The position numbers and the translations under genes were made by a program. This document shows, piece by piece, positions 1 to 8,090 of a stretch of DNA of 64,000 bases. Source of the stretch: Streptomyces sp. TG1A-60 (GTDB lineage: Bacteria > Actinomycetota > Actinomycetes > Streptomycetales > Streptomycetaceae); the NCBI RefSeq assembly GCF_037201975.1, contig NZ_CP147520.1:2480001-2544000 (forward strand), read 5' to 3'. The notes below the pieces were generated by a model, which saw only the letters and a list, made by a program, of their open reading frames with translations, was not told where the DNA came from and did not search any database. Position 1 is the first letter of the stretch. Every line of letters begins with the position of its first letter.

Positions 1-542
1 ATGCGGCCGGTGCGGGCCGAGTTGAGCGCGGCCAGCAGGACGGCGTCGCCGGTGGGGTCCTCGTGTCCGGTGCGCCTCTCGTCGCCGAGGTCGAGGATCT
101 CGTCGTGCAGGGCGGTGACCCGGCGGCCCTCGGTGGTGATGTGCCGGCGTCGACGCAGGCCCATCGGGGTGTGGCCGGTGGCGAGGTAGAAGGGGCGGGC
201 GACGTCGGCGCGCCAGTCGATCAGGATCGGGGTGCGCTCGGTGTCGCCCTCCCGCAGCCCGATCCGGCCGATGTGGTGGCTGACCCCGTCGGCGAGGTCG
301 AGCCGACCGAAGCAGAGCGAACCGTCGACGGCGTTCAGCGCGGCCAGCAGCCCCGAGCGCTCGGCGACCAGGATGTCCCGCTCCAGGCGGGCCTGCATGG
401 GCGTGTCACCCTGCGCCAGCGCGTCTGTGACGGACCCCTCGGTCTCACCGCGCAGGGCGTCCACGCGGGCGTACAACCCGTCGATGAATTCCTGCTCGCT
501 CCGCAATTCATCGTGCGAAAAGCCGGTGTTTGACAATTCCAC
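1..542 (-). CDS. helR: HelD/HelR-type RNA polymerase-associated helicase, N-terminal part (cut by window edge)
   Basis: This is the first ~180 residues of a UvrD-like superfamily 1 helicase of the HelD/HelR group, which displaces stalled or rifamycin-bound RNA polymerase. The visible part has the long N-terminal helical hairpin typical of the group (an ELRSEQEFIDGLYARVDALR-type coiled coil) followed by the conserved region around LIDWRADVARPFYLATG. The ATPase motifs lie outside the window. Two starts are possible: GTG at 542, about 9 bases after a TATATC box (leaderless), or TTG at 536 with GGAG five bases upstream. The gene is followed upstream by the terminator of the thioredoxin gene, so it has its own promoter. 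HelR confers rifamycin tolerance in S. venezuelae; whether this copy is HelR rather than another HelD paralogue is inferred. Confidence 0.8.
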   Translation of the reverse strand, partial: MELSNTGFSHDELRSEQEFIDGLYARVDALRGETEGSVTDALAQGDTPMQARLERDILVAERSGLLAALNAVDGSLCFGRLDLADGVSHHIGRIGLREGDTERTPILIDWRADVARPFYLATGHTPMGLRRRRHITTEGRRVTALHDEILDLGDERRTGHEDPTGDAVLLAALNSARTGR

Positions 543-551
543 TCCCGCCCG

Positions 552-602
552 GATATACTGTGCTCACTGAACTTCTTTGCGACTCGATCTTCTTGAAGTC
601 GC
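552..602 (-). promoter_or_regulatory. Putative helR promoter with small dyad
   Basis: On the minus strand TATATC (557-552) is a good -10 candidate for helR. Further upstream lies a six-base dyad, GCGACT at 579-584 and AGTCGC at 597-602. I could not confirm a rifamycin-associated element by eye, and no convincing -35 box is visible. Confidence 0.3.
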
Positions 603-620
603 GAACCATCAAATATACGC

Positions 621-660
621 AGGAAAAGCCCCCGAGCGCAATTACTCGGGGGCTTTTCCT
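621..660 (-). terminator. Strong hairpin terminator after the thioredoxin gene
   Basis: Perfect 16-bp inverted repeat, AGGAAAAGCCCCCGAG (621-636) with its complement at 645-660, and an 8-base loop. It starts 10 bases beyond the thioredoxin stop. Read on the minus strand the 3' arm ends in GCTTTTCCT, giving a short T-run, so it fits intrinsic termination and separates merR-trx from helR. Confidence 0.8.
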
Positions 661-669
661 GTTCAGGTG

Positions 670-1002
670 TCAGAGTACGTCGGCGAGTTCTTCGAGCAGC
701 CGCCGCTTCGGTCGGGCGCCGACCATGGCCTTCACCGGCTCACCACCCCGGAACACCATGAAGGTCGGCATCGACAGCACCTTGTACGCGTTGGTGGTCT
801 CCGGATTGGTGTCCACGTCCATTTGCACCACCTTCAGCCGCTCCCCCTCCGCCGCGGCGAGCGCGCTCAGCACCGGCCCCATCTGCCGGCACGGCGGACA
901 CCAGCCGGCGGTGAACTCCACGAGCACCGGCAGCTCGGCCCCGATCACCTCCGCCTCGAAGTCCGTATCCGTCACCTCGGCCACACCCGCCGCCCTGATC
1001 AC
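670..1002 (-). CDS. Thioredoxin-family protein
   Basis: A 110-residue classic thioredoxin fold protein with active site WCPPC (the central residues are Pro-Pro rather than the usual Gly-Pro) and the cis-proline loop SMPTF. It should act as a cytosolic disulfide reductase or thiol-redox partner. The GTG start overlaps the stop of the upstream merR gene by four bases (GTGA), so the pair is translationally coupled and expected to answer the same signal. The WCPPC variant suggests an altered redox potential compared with housekeeping TrxA; I therefore do not assign it the symbol trxA. Confidence 0.88.
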   Translation of the reverse strand: MIRAAGVAEVTDTDFEAEVIGAELPVLVEFTAGWCPPCRQMGPVLSALAAAEGERLKVVQMDVDTNPETTNAYKVLSMPTFMVFRGGEPVKAMVGARPKRRLLEELADVL

Positions 1003-1427
1003 AGCTCCCCGCCTCCCAGTTCACACTCCGGCTCCGGACCTCCCGGAACCTCCGCCTCGGCCGCCAGCCGCTCACGCGCCAGCTCGGCCCGCGCCAACTG
1101 CTCTCCGACCGACGCCCGCACAGCCGCCAGCTCACCGATCAGCGCGTCGAGTTCGTCCAGCTTCCGCCGGTACACCGCCAGCGACGCCGGGCACGAGTCG
1201 CCCTCCGGGTGCCCCGCCCGCAGACACTCCACGAACGGCCGCGTCTCCTCCAGGTCGAACCCGAAGTCCTGCAACGTCCGGATCTGCCGCAGCAGTTTCA
1301 GATCCTCCTCGTCGTACGTCCGGTACCCGTTACCGCTCCGCCGCGCGGGCAACAACCCGCGCGCCTCGTAGTACCGCAACGCCCGTGCCGTCGTCCCGGC
1401 CCGTGCCGCCAGCTCCCCGATGCGCAT
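999..1427 (-). CDS. MerR-family transcriptional regulator
   Basis: A 142-residue MerR-type activator. The N-terminal winged helix (MRIGELAARAGTTARALRYYE, residues 1-21) and the YRTYDEEDL segment are textbook. The dimerisation helix is followed by two cysteines ten residues apart (ECLRAGHPEGDSC), near the metal- or thiol-sensing position of CueR/ZntR relatives, although the spacing matches no metal regulator I recall. There is no ribosome binding site; TACCGT sits six bases before the ATG, so translation is probably leaderless. It overlaps the thioredoxin gene by 4 bp. A thiol/electrophile or metal signal is likely but inferred. Confidence 0.85.
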   Translation of the reverse strand: MRIGELAARAGTTARALRYYEARGLLPARRSGNGYRTYDEEDLKLLRQIRTLQDFGFDLEETRPFVECLRAGHPEGDSCPASLAVYRRKLDELDALIGELAAVRASVGEQLARAELARERLAAEAEVPGGPEPECELGGGEL

Positions 1428-1439
1428 ACGAGGACGGTA

Positions 1440-1463
1440 TTCCTTGACGCCGACGTCAAGGAA
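1440..1463 (-). promoter_or_regulatory. MerR operator dyad in the merR-trx promoter
   Basis: Perfect 10-bp arms TTCCTTGACG and CGTCAAGGAA around a 4-base centre. It overlaps a TTGACG motif and lies just upstream of the TACCGT -10 candidate of merR, the position from which MerR proteins untwist an overlong spacer. Autoregulation is the natural reading. Confidence 0.65.
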
Positions 1464-1485
1464 AGACCGAGGGACGAAGGAGAAG

Positions 1486-1526
1486 CCGAGCGGCCAGGTC
1501 CACAGGGGGAGGACCTGGCCGCTCGG
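1486..1526. terminator. Second of two tandem hairpins after dctA
   Basis: 16-bp perfect arms, CCGAGCGGCCAGGTCC (1486-1501) and its complement at 1511-1526, with a 9-base loop ACAGGGGGA. It sits between the dctA-proximal hairpin and the merR operator. Confidence 0.65.
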
Positions 1527-1563
1527 TGTTCCGGGAGCTTGTTCAGTTGTTTCCCCTTGGGGA

Positions 1564-1603
1564 CCGTACGGCCGGGTCCACGGGGGAGGATCCGGCCGTA
1601 CGG
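1564..1603 (-). terminator. First tandem hairpin after dctA
   Basis: Arms CCGTACGGCCGGGTCC (1564-1579) and GGATCCGGCCGTACGG (1588-1603) pair with a single G-T wobble. The loop ACGGGGGA is nearly the same as in the neighbouring hairpin. It begins about 50 bases after the dctA stop. Confidence 0.7.
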
Positions 1604-1655
1604 CGCTGGCGGGAGGGCGGTAGTCCCTCCGGGGGCGAGGCGACCCGGCGGAGCC

Positions 1656-3044
1656 TCACGCCTTGGCGAGTTCCCTCTCGCCCTCCGGCTCGGGAACGGC
1701 AGCCGCAGGCTCCGGCGCCGACCCGTGCCCGTCGTCCAGCAGCGTCTTCTCGTCGAACGGGAGCTGCCCGGCGAGGACCTGGTCGACGCGCGCCTTGTCG
1801 ATCTCCTTGGTCCAGGTGCCGATGAGGACCGTGGCGACCGCGTTGCCCGCGAAGTTGGTGAGGGCGCGGGCCTCACTCATGAAGCGGTCGATGCCGACGA
1901 TGAGACCGATGCCGTCCACCAGGGCGGGCTTGTGGGACTGGAGGCCACCCGCGAGGGTCGCGAGGCCGGCACCCGTGACACCGGCCGCGCCCTTGGAGGC
2001 GATCAGCAGGAAGAGCAGCAGCGGGATCTGCTCGCCGACCGACATCGGCGTACCCATGGCGTCGGCGATGAACAGGGAGGCCATGGTCATGTAGATCATG
2101 GTGCCGTCGAGGTTGAAGGAGTAGCCGGTCGGGACGGTGATGCCGACGACGGGCTTGCTGACGCCCAGGTGCTCCATCTTCGCGATGAGGCGGGGAAGCG
2201 CCGACTCGGAGGAGGAGGTGGACAGGATCAGCAGGAACTCCCGGCCCAGGTACTTGAAGAGCGTGAGGATGTTGAGGCCGGAGACGACCCGCAGCAGCAC
2301 ACCGAGCACGATGAAGACGAAGAGCACGCAGGTGACGTAGAAGCCGAGCATCAGCACGGCGAGGCTCTTGAGGGCGTCGAGTCCGGCGGAACCGGTCACG
2401 GCCGCGATGGCGCCGAAGGCTCCGATCGGGGCGGCCCACATCACCATGGCGAGGATGCGGAAGACGAGGCGCTGGATGTGCTCGACACCGCGCAGGATCG
2501 GCTGACCGGAGTCGCCCATGGCCTGGAGCGCGAAGCCGGCGAACAGGGCGACGAACAGCGTCTGGAGGACCTCGCCGCCGGTGAAGGCGGAGACGATCGT
2601 CGTCGGGATGATGCCCAGCAGGAACTCGGTGGTGTCCTTGGCCTCCGCCGCGACCTGCGCCTGACCGGTCTCCTTGATGGCGTCGGTGACCGCGAGGCCG
2701 GTGCCCGGCTCCAGGATGTTGCCGACGACGAGACCGATGCCGAGGGCGACCAGCGACATCACCGTGAAGTAGGCGAGGGCGATACCTCCGACCGCGCCGA
2801 CCTTCGCGGCCTTCCGTACGGAGCCGATGCCCAGCACGATCGTGCAGAAGATGATCGGGGAGATCATCATCTTGATCAGGTTCACGAAGCCGGTGCCGAT
2901 GGGCTTCAGCTCGACCGCGAAGTCGGGGGCGATCAGACCCACGGCGATGCCGAGGGCCACAGCCACGATCACGGCGATGTACAGGTAGTGCGTGCGGTCC
3001 CGCTTGGCGGGTGCGGTAGGTGCCGTATGGGTGGTGCTGGCCAC
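1656..3044 (-). CDS. dctA: C4-dicarboxylate:cation symporter
   Basis: A 462-residue inner-membrane carrier of the DAACS (sodium/proton:dicarboxylate symporter) family. It shows about eight hydrophobic segments plus re-entrant loops, the serine-rich loop LSTSSSESALPRL, the ISPIIFCTIVLGI helix, the GYSFNLDGT motif and the MSEARALTNFAGNAVATVLIG segment that bind substrate and cation. The GTG start has GGAGGG five bases upstream. It is divergent from a CitA/CitB-like two-component system, the classic arrangement for dicarboxylate-induced uptake of succinate, fumarate and malate. The glutamate branch of the family cannot be excluded, but the sensor next door favours C4-acids. Confidence 0.9.
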   Translation of the reverse strand: MASTTHTAPTAPAKRDRTHYLYIAVIVAVALGIAVGLIAPDFAVELKPIGTGFVNLIKMMISPIIFCTIVLGIGSVRKAAKVGAVGGIALAYFTVMSLVALGIGLVVGNILEPGTGLAVTDAIKETGQAQVAAEAKDTTEFLLGIIPTTIVSAFTGGEVLQTLFVALFAGFALQAMGDSGQPILRGVEHIQRLVFRILAMVMWAAPIGAFGAIAAVTGSAGLDALKSLAVLMLGFYVTCVLFVFIVLGVLLRVVSGLNILTLFKYLGREFLLILSTSSSESALPRLIAKMEHLGVSKPVVGITVPTGYSFNLDGTMIYMTMASLFIADAMGTPMSVGEQIPLLLFLLIASKGAAGVTGAGLATLAGGLQSHKPALVDGIGLIVGIDRFMSEARALTNFAGNAVATVLIGTWTKEIDKARVDQVLAGQLPFDEKTLLDDGHGSAPEPAAAVPEPEGERELAKA

Positions 3045-3301
3045 GGCTGCCCTCCTCGTCGACGACGTCGTCGGCTCGCTCGTCCGGCGTGCGGCTCACG
3101 TCCGGGGGAATTCGGGAGACGGTCTCCCGGGGTGGGAATCCGGGAGCTTGGGGAGGCTCCCGGCGGCTCGGGTGTGGGGTCCCGGGGCGGGAGTCGTGCT
3201 CCCTGTCGGCGTCCATGTACTGGACGAGTCGATGGGGTGACTATCTCCCGCGCTGTGAGGGCGGTCACCCTTCCGTTCATTTAGTTCACGCAGAGGCGTC
3301 G

Positions 3302-5098
3302 ATGCAGACTGTTGCCATGCGCGTCCCGTCCCTTCTCCGCCCCCGCAGCCTGGCCGGCCAGCTCTTCGCCGTGCAGGCCGTGCTGATCGCGGCCGTCGTC
3401 GCCGGGTACGCGCTGTTCACGTACGTCGGCGACCGCAGCCAGGCGGAGGACGCGGCGCGCCGCCAGGCCCTGGCCGTCGCCGCCACGGTCGCCGACGCCC
3501 AGTCCGTACGGGACGCGCTCCACACCGACGACCCGACCGCGCGCCTCCAGCCCTACGCCACGGAGGTGCGGCAGCACGCCGGCGTCGACTTCGTGACGAT
3601 CATGACGCCCGACGGCATCCGCTGGACGCACCCGGTCGTCCGGCGGATCGGCCAGCGCTTCGTCGGCCACATCGAGAAGGCGCAGCGGGGCGGCACCATC
3701 ACCGAGACGTACACCGGCACCCTCGGCCCGTCCGTCCGCGCGGTCGTCCCGGTGAAGGAGAACGGTGAGGTCATCGGCCTGGTCAGCGCCGGCATCAAGG
3801 TCCAGGCGATCAGCGACCGCGTCCAGGACCAGGTGACGGCCCTCGTGAGCGTCGCCGCCGCCGCACTCGCCCTGGGCGGCATCGGCACCTACATCGTCAA
3901 CGCCCGCCTCCGCCGCCACACCCACAACATGAACGCCGCCGAGCTCAGCAACATGCACGACTACCACCAGGCCGCGCTGCACGCCGTCCGCGAGGGCCTT
4001 CTCATGCTCGACGGCCAGTACCGGGTGGCCCTCATCAACGACGGGGCGCGGGAGCTGCTGGGCGTGACGGACGAGGTGGTCGGCCGCTCGGTGGCGGAGC
4101 TGGGGCTGCCGTCCCCCCTGACGGGAGCGCTGCTGTCGTCCGAGCCGAGGGTCGACGAGGTGCTTCTCACGGCCGAGCGGGTACTGGTGGTGAACACCTC
4201 CCCGGTGTCGGGCGGCGAGCGCCGCGGCACGGTCGTGACACTGCGGGACGTGACCGAGCTGCAGTCCCTCACGGGCGAACTGGACTCCGAACGCGGCTTC
4301 ACGCAGGCACTGCGCTCGCAGGCCCACGAGGCCGCGAACCGCCTCCACACGGTCGTCTCCTTGATCGAACTGGGCCGCTCGGACGAGGCGGTCGACTTCG
4401 CGACCGCTGAGCTGGAGCTCGCCCAGGCCCTGACGGACCAGGTGGTGGCGGCGGTGAGCGAGCCGGTACTGGCCGCCCTCCTCCTGGGCAAGACGGCCCA
4501 GGCGAACGAGCGGGGCGTGGAGCTGGTGGTCTCCGAGGACAGCCGCCTCGACGACGGTCTCCTCCCGCCGTCGCTCCCCGCGCGGGACCTGGTCACGGTG
4601 CTCGGCAACCTGATCGACAACGCGGTGGACGCGGCGCAGGGGTCGGTGGGGGCGCGGGTGACGGTGACGGCGCACACGGGCGGGGCCGAGGAGTTCGCCG
4701 ACGACTCCGTCCTGGTGCTGCGGGTGGCGGACACCGGCACCGGCGTGGACCCGGCCCACACGGAGGCCGTCTTCGAACGCGGCTTCTCGACGAAACCGGC
4801 GCGGCCGGGCGGCCGGGGGCTCGGTCTGGCCCTCGTACGGCAGACCGCGCGCCGCCACGAGGGCACACTGACCGTGTCGGAGGCGCCCGGGGGCGGGGCG
4901 GAGTTCGAGGTGCGACTACCGCTGCGCACGGCCGATCCGGATCCCGGTTCCGGTCCCGGCCCCGCTTCCGGTTCCGGTTCCGGTTCCGGTTCCGGTTCCG
5001 GTTCCGGTTCCGGTTCCGGTTCCGGTTCCGGTTCCGGTTCCCTGAAGTCTGTCCGGGCCGTTGTGGCCGATGCCGTGCCTGGAGGCGACGACGTATGA
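3302..5098 (+). CDS. CitA/DcuS-type sensor histidine kinase with Gly-Ser tail
   Basis: A 598-residue membrane kinase. It has a first transmembrane helix (LFAVQAVLIAAVVAGYALF), a periplasmic-type single-Cache domain, a second helix (VTALVSVAAAALALGGIGTYI), a PAS domain (HAVREGLLMLDGQYRVALIND), the family phosphoacceptor motif RSQAHEAANRLHTVV with His near residue 342, and a HATPase domain (NLIDNAVDAAQ, ADTGTGVD, GGRGLGLALVRQ). The start is ATG 3302 with GAGG five bases upstream. The C-terminus ends in a Gly-Ser run encoded by a hexamer repeat, absent from typical relatives. It overlaps the response regulator by ATGA and is divergent from dctA, so extracellular di- or tricarboxylates are the likely signal. 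Confidence 0.9.
   Translation: MQTVAMRVPSLLRPRSLAGQLFAVQAVLIAAVVAGYALFTYVGDRSQAEDAARRQALAVAATVADAQSVRDALHTDDPTARLQPYATEVRQHAGVDFVTIMTPDGIRWTHPVVRRIGQRFVGHIEKAQRGGTITETYTGTLGPSVRAVVPVKENGEVIGLVSAGIKVQAISDRVQDQVTALVSVAAAALALGGIGTYIVNARLRRHTHNMNAAELSNMHDYHQAALHAVREGLLMLDGQYRVALINDGARELLGVTDEVVGRSVAELGLPSPLTGALLSSEPRVDEVLLTAERVLVVNTSPVSGGERRGTVVTLRDVTELQSLTGELDSERGFTQALRSQAHEAANRLHTVVSLIELGRSDEAVDFATAELELAQALTDQVVAAVSEPVLAALLLGKTAQANERGVELVVSEDSRLDDGLLPPSLPARDLVTVLGNLIDNAVDAAQGSVGARVTVTAHTGGAEEFADDSVLVLRVADTGTGVDPAHTEAVFERGFSTKPARPGGRGLGLALVRQTARRHEGTLTVSEAPGGGAEFEVRLPLRTADPDPGSGPGPASGSGSGSGSGSGSGSGSGSGSGSGSLKSVRAVVADAVPGGDDV
4966..5041 (+). repeat. In-frame TTCCGG hexanucleotide microsatellite
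   Basis: Twelve perfect TTCCGG units (4966-5037) plus a partial unit, preceded by degenerate copies from about 4943. It encodes alternating Gly-Ser at about residues 555-580 of the sensor kinase. Because the unit is six bases, gain or loss changes tail length without breaking the frame. Confidence 0.95.
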
Positions 5099-5787
5099 CG
5101 AAGGCCGAGTCCGATCCCATCAGAGTCCTGGTCGTCGAGGACGACCCCGTGGCCGCCGACGCGCACATGATGTACGTCGGCCGCGTCCCCGGTTTCACGG
5201 CGGTGGGCAAGGCCCACACCGGCGCGGAGGCGCGGCGGGCACTGGACCGCACACCGGTGGACCTGCTGCTGCTCGACCTGCACCTGCCGGACGTGCACGG
5301 CCTGCAGTTGGCCCGGTCGTTGCGCGCGGCCGGGTACCACGCGGACGTCATAGCGGTGACGTCCGCGCGCGACCTGACGGTGGTGCGGGAGGGCGTCTCC
5401 CTCGGGGTCGTGCAGTACGTCCTGAAGCCGTTCACCTTCGCGACGTTGCGGGACCGGCTGGTGCGCTACGCCGAGTTCCACGCGGCGGCCGGGGAGGCGA
5501 GCGGCCAGGCCGAGGTGGACCGGGCACTGGCCACACTCCGAGCACCCGGCACGGCGGCGCTGCCGAAAGGGCTGAGCGCGCCGACGTTGGAACGCGTGAC
5601 GGTGGCGCTGCGGGACACGACCGAGGGCCTCACGGCGGCCGGCATCGCCGAGGCCGTGGGCATCTCCCGCATCACGGCCCGGCGGTACCTGGAGCACCTG
5701 GTGGACGCCGGGCGGGCGCGACGGGAGCCGCAGTACGGGCAGGTGGGGCGGCCGGAGTTGGTGTATCGGTGGGTGAAGGGGCAGTAG
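5095..5787 (+). CDS. CitB/DcuR-type response regulator
   Basis: A 230-residue regulator with an N-terminal receiver (VLVVEDDPVAADAH acidic pocket, phosphoacceptor Asp in LLLLDLHLPD, Thr in AVTSAR, Lys in VLKPF) and a C-terminal helix-turn-helix of the CitB type (GIAEAVGISRITARRYLEHL). It overlaps the kinase stop by four bases, so kinase and regulator are co-translated. The expected target is the dctA promoter about 2 kb away, read divergently. The region from 5788 to 6007 after it holds only the promoter of the next gene. Confidence 0.92.
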   Translation: MTKAESDPIRVLVVEDDPVAADAHMMYVGRVPGFTAVGKAHTGAEARRALDRTPVDLLLLDLHLPDVHGLQLARSLRAAGYHADVIAVTSARDLTVVREGVSLGVVQYVLKPFTFATLRDRLVRYAEFHAAAGEASGQAEVDRALATLRAPGTAALPKGLSAPTLERVTVALRDTTEGLTAAGIAEAVGISRITARRYLEHLVDAGRARREPQYGQVGRPELVYRWVKGQ

Positions 5788-6007
5788 GCCGGGTTCGGAC
5801 ACCATGTCCTGCGTCGACCGTCGCCAAGTGCCAGGAATTCGGCGCCCGTAGGCGCTCCCGTAGGTGCCCGTCCAGCTTCGTCATACGGTCACCCCCGACT
5901 CAGGTCACTCCGACAACACGTCTCCCACAAACCGTAGGTTCCCACAACCCGTGATTGTGGCCGAACAGCCCGTAGTCACCGCAGCCCCGCACCCCTACGT
6001 TGTGCCC

Positions 6008-6787
6008 GTGCACCGACGCTCAGCCCACGAACGGCAGCCCCAGCACCCGCGACCGCACTTGACTCCGCACCCACCCGGCCGCCACCCGGACTCACCGGCG
6101 GCCACCCCGCCCTTCGACGCCCCGACCGCCCGAAAACTCCGCATCGCACTCGGCATGGGACCCGAGCACGTCGCCTACGGCATGCGCTCCTCGTACGGAC
6201 TCCCGTACGTCACCCCGGACCTGGTCGCCGCCTGGGAACATGGCACGACGGCCCCGACGAGCCCCGAACTCACCGCGCTCGCGGGCGTGTTGTGGTGCTC
6301 ACCCGGTGAACTCATCGGCACGCCCCGGACCTTGCGCGAGCACCGCACGGCCCGCGGACTCGCCGCCGAGGATGTCGCCGGCGCCGCCGGACTCGACCTC
6401 TCCGCCTACCTCCGGATGGAGGAGACCGGCGAGTGGCGCGGCACGGACCGCCAGTCCGCCGCCCTCGCCGAGGTGCTCGACCTCTCGCTGCCCGACCTGA
6501 TCACCGTCACGGGACGCGAGGCGAAGCTCACCGAACTCCTCCGCAACGCGGTCAGCACGCGCTGGCAGGCGTACGTACGGCCGACCGCCAAGCTGCTCTC
6601 CCTCGACCGGCATCTCCTGGAAGACGTCCTCCAGGAGATGCACACCGACTACCAGGGCCGCATGACCGCCCCCCTCACCTGGGCCAACGGCACCGCCACG
6701 ACCGACTCGGGCGACGCCGACCGCGACTATCTGGACCGGATCGTCGACCACTTCTGGTCACTGCTCCGGAGAACGACGACCTACTGA
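6008..6787 (+). CDS. Helix-turn-helix (XRE-like) DNA-binding protein
   Basis: About 259 residues. After a proline- and histidine-rich N-terminus it carries two Xre-like helix-turn-helix segments: APTARKLRIALGMGPEHVAY...LVAAWEHGTTAPTSPELTALAGVL and RTLREHRTARGLAAEDVAGAAGLDLSAYLRMEETG. The C-terminal third is not recognisable. The start is placed at GTG 6008 (GTG 6002 is equally in frame). No ribosome binding site is present and a TACGTT box lies just upstream, so it is likely leaderless. Its tail runs convergently to pfkA with only 50 bases between. A regulator common in Streptomyces; the target is unknown. Confidence 0.72.
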   Translation: MHRRSAHERQPQHPRPHLTPHPPGRHPDSPAATPPFDAPTARKLRIALGMGPEHVAYGMRSSYGLPYVTPDLVAAWEHGTTAPTSPELTALAGVLWCSPGELIGTPRTLREHRTARGLAAEDVAGAAGLDLSAYLRMEETGEWRGTDRQSAALAEVLDLSLPDLITVTGREAKLTELLRNAVSTRWQAYVRPTAKLLSLDRHLLEDVLQEMHTDYQGRMTAPLTWANGTATTDSGDADRDYLDRIVDHFWSLLRRTTTY

Positions 6788-6837
6788 CCCGGCCGTCCCG
6801 CCATTCGGCCGGAGCGGGCCCAGTCCCGTGGCAGGCC

Positions 6838-7863
6838 CTAGAACACCGACTCCGCCTCGTCCATCCGGTCCTTCGGCACCCTCTTCAGTTCGGTCACCGC
6901 CTCCGCGAGCGGCATCATCACCACATCGGTGCCGCGCAGCGCGGTCATCCGGCCGTACTCCCCGCGGTGCGCGGCCTCGACCGCGTGCCAGCCGAAGCGT
7001 GTGGCGAGCACCCGGTCGTACGCGGTCGGGGTGCCGCCCCGCTGGACGTGGCCGAGGATGACCGGCTTGGCCTCCTTGCCGAGGCGACGCTCCAGCTCGT
7101 ACGCCAGCGCCGTACCGATGCCCTGGAAGCGCTCGTGGCCGAACTGGTCGATCTCGCCGTGGCCGTAGTCCATCGAGCCCTCGGCCGGGTGGGCGCCTTC
7201 CGCGACGCAGATGACCGCGAACTTCTTCCCGCGCGAGAAACGCTCCTCGACCATCTTCACCAGGTCGGCCGGGTCGAACGCGCGCTCGGGAAGACAAATG
7301 CCGTGCGCACCCGCCGCCATCCCCGACTCCAGCGCGATCCAGCCCGCGTGCCGGCCCATGACCTCGACCACCATCACCCGCTGGTGCGACTCGGCGGTCG
7401 TCTTCAGACGGTCCATCGCCTCCGCGGCGACCCCGACCGCCGTGTCGAAGCCGAACGTGCGATCCGTCGACGAGATGTCGTTGTCGATCGTCTTCGGGAC
7501 GCCGACCACCGGCAGACCGGCATCGCTCAGCATGCGCGCCGCCGTCAGCGTGCCCTCCCCGCCGATCGGGATGAGTACGTCGATACCGAACCGGTGCGCC
7601 ATGTCCTGCGCGTTCTCGCACGCCTCGCGGAGGCGGTCGCGCTGGAGGCGGGAGGAGCCGAGGATGGTGCCGCCGCGGGCGAGGATGCCGCTGACGGACT
7701 CCAGGTCGAGGGTGCGGTAACGGCCGTCGAGCAGGCCGGCGTAGCCGTCCTCGAAACCGATGACCTCGTGGCCGTACTGGGCGATCGCTCGGTGCACGAC
7801 CGACCGGATCACTGCGTTCAGGCCCGGACAGTCGCCGCCTGCGGTGAGAACTCCGATACGCAT
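6838..7863 (-). CDS. pfkA: 6-phosphofructokinase (ATP type)
   Basis: A 341-residue phosphofructokinase that phosphorylates fructose 6-phosphate to fructose 1,6-bisphosphate. Motifs include GVLTAGGDCPGLNAVIR at the N-terminus, IPIGGEGTL, PKTIDNDI with the catalytic Asp, and MGRHAGWIAL. A Gly in the GGEGT loop indicates ATP rather than pyrophosphate use; the Lys of PKTIDND is the combination known from Streptomyces ATP-PFKs. The ATG at 7863 was chosen because homology begins exactly there and GGAG lies 10 bases upstream. It is divergent from pta, and with pta, ackA and pyk forms a glycolysis and overflow block. Confidence 0.95.
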   Translation of the reverse strand: MRIGVLTAGGDCPGLNAVIRSVVHRAIAQYGHEVIGFEDGYAGLLDGRYRTLDLESVSGILARGGTILGSSRLQRDRLREACENAQDMAHRFGIDVLIPIGGEGTLTAARMLSDAGLPVVGVPKTIDNDISSTDRTFGFDTAVGVAAEAMDRLKTTAESHQRVMVVEVMGRHAGWIALESGMAAGAHGICLPERAFDPADLVKMVEERFSRGKKFAVICVAEGAHPAEGSMDYGHGEIDQFGHERFQGIGTALAYELERRLGKEAKPVILGHVQRGGTPTAYDRVLATRFGWHAVEAAHRGEYGRMTALRGTDVVMMPLAEAVTELKRVPKDRMDEAESVF

Positions 7864-7912
7864 CGTGCTGTGTCTCCTGCTCGTCCTGATCATCCTGCTC
7901 GGTACTGATACT

Positions 7913-7944
7913 TGTGAGCCAGTCCGATTGTTTCACGGCTCACA
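7913..7944. promoter_or_regulatory. Dyad in the pfkA-pta divergent region
   Basis: TGTGAGCC (7913-7920) and GGCTCACA (7937-7944) are perfect 8-bp inverted arms with a 16-base spacer. The dyad lies 50-80 bases upstream of the pfkA ATG. It could be an operator for a dimeric regulator or a hairpin in the pfkA leader; nothing else is recognisable in the 227-base region. Confidence 0.45.
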
Positions 7945-8090
7945 GGAGGCCGCCGCGCCCCTACAGGCTCTCCGGCGGGACCGCGACCTGACGGGCGCCT
8001 TAGCTACCCGCAAGGGTATTGTCAAGAGGGTTTCCGTCCGCCGCGACGGTGATTTCCGCACCTCTCGACCACACGAAACGGAGAGCACAC

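Noticed and set aside
579..602. Rifamycin-associated element upstream of helR
   Set aside because: A small GCGACT/AGTCGC dyad is present, but I could not match it to the known element from memory.
1209..3284. Long open frame antisense to dctA
   Set aside because: Mirror of dctA codons; His/Asp/Gly-rich peptide without domains.
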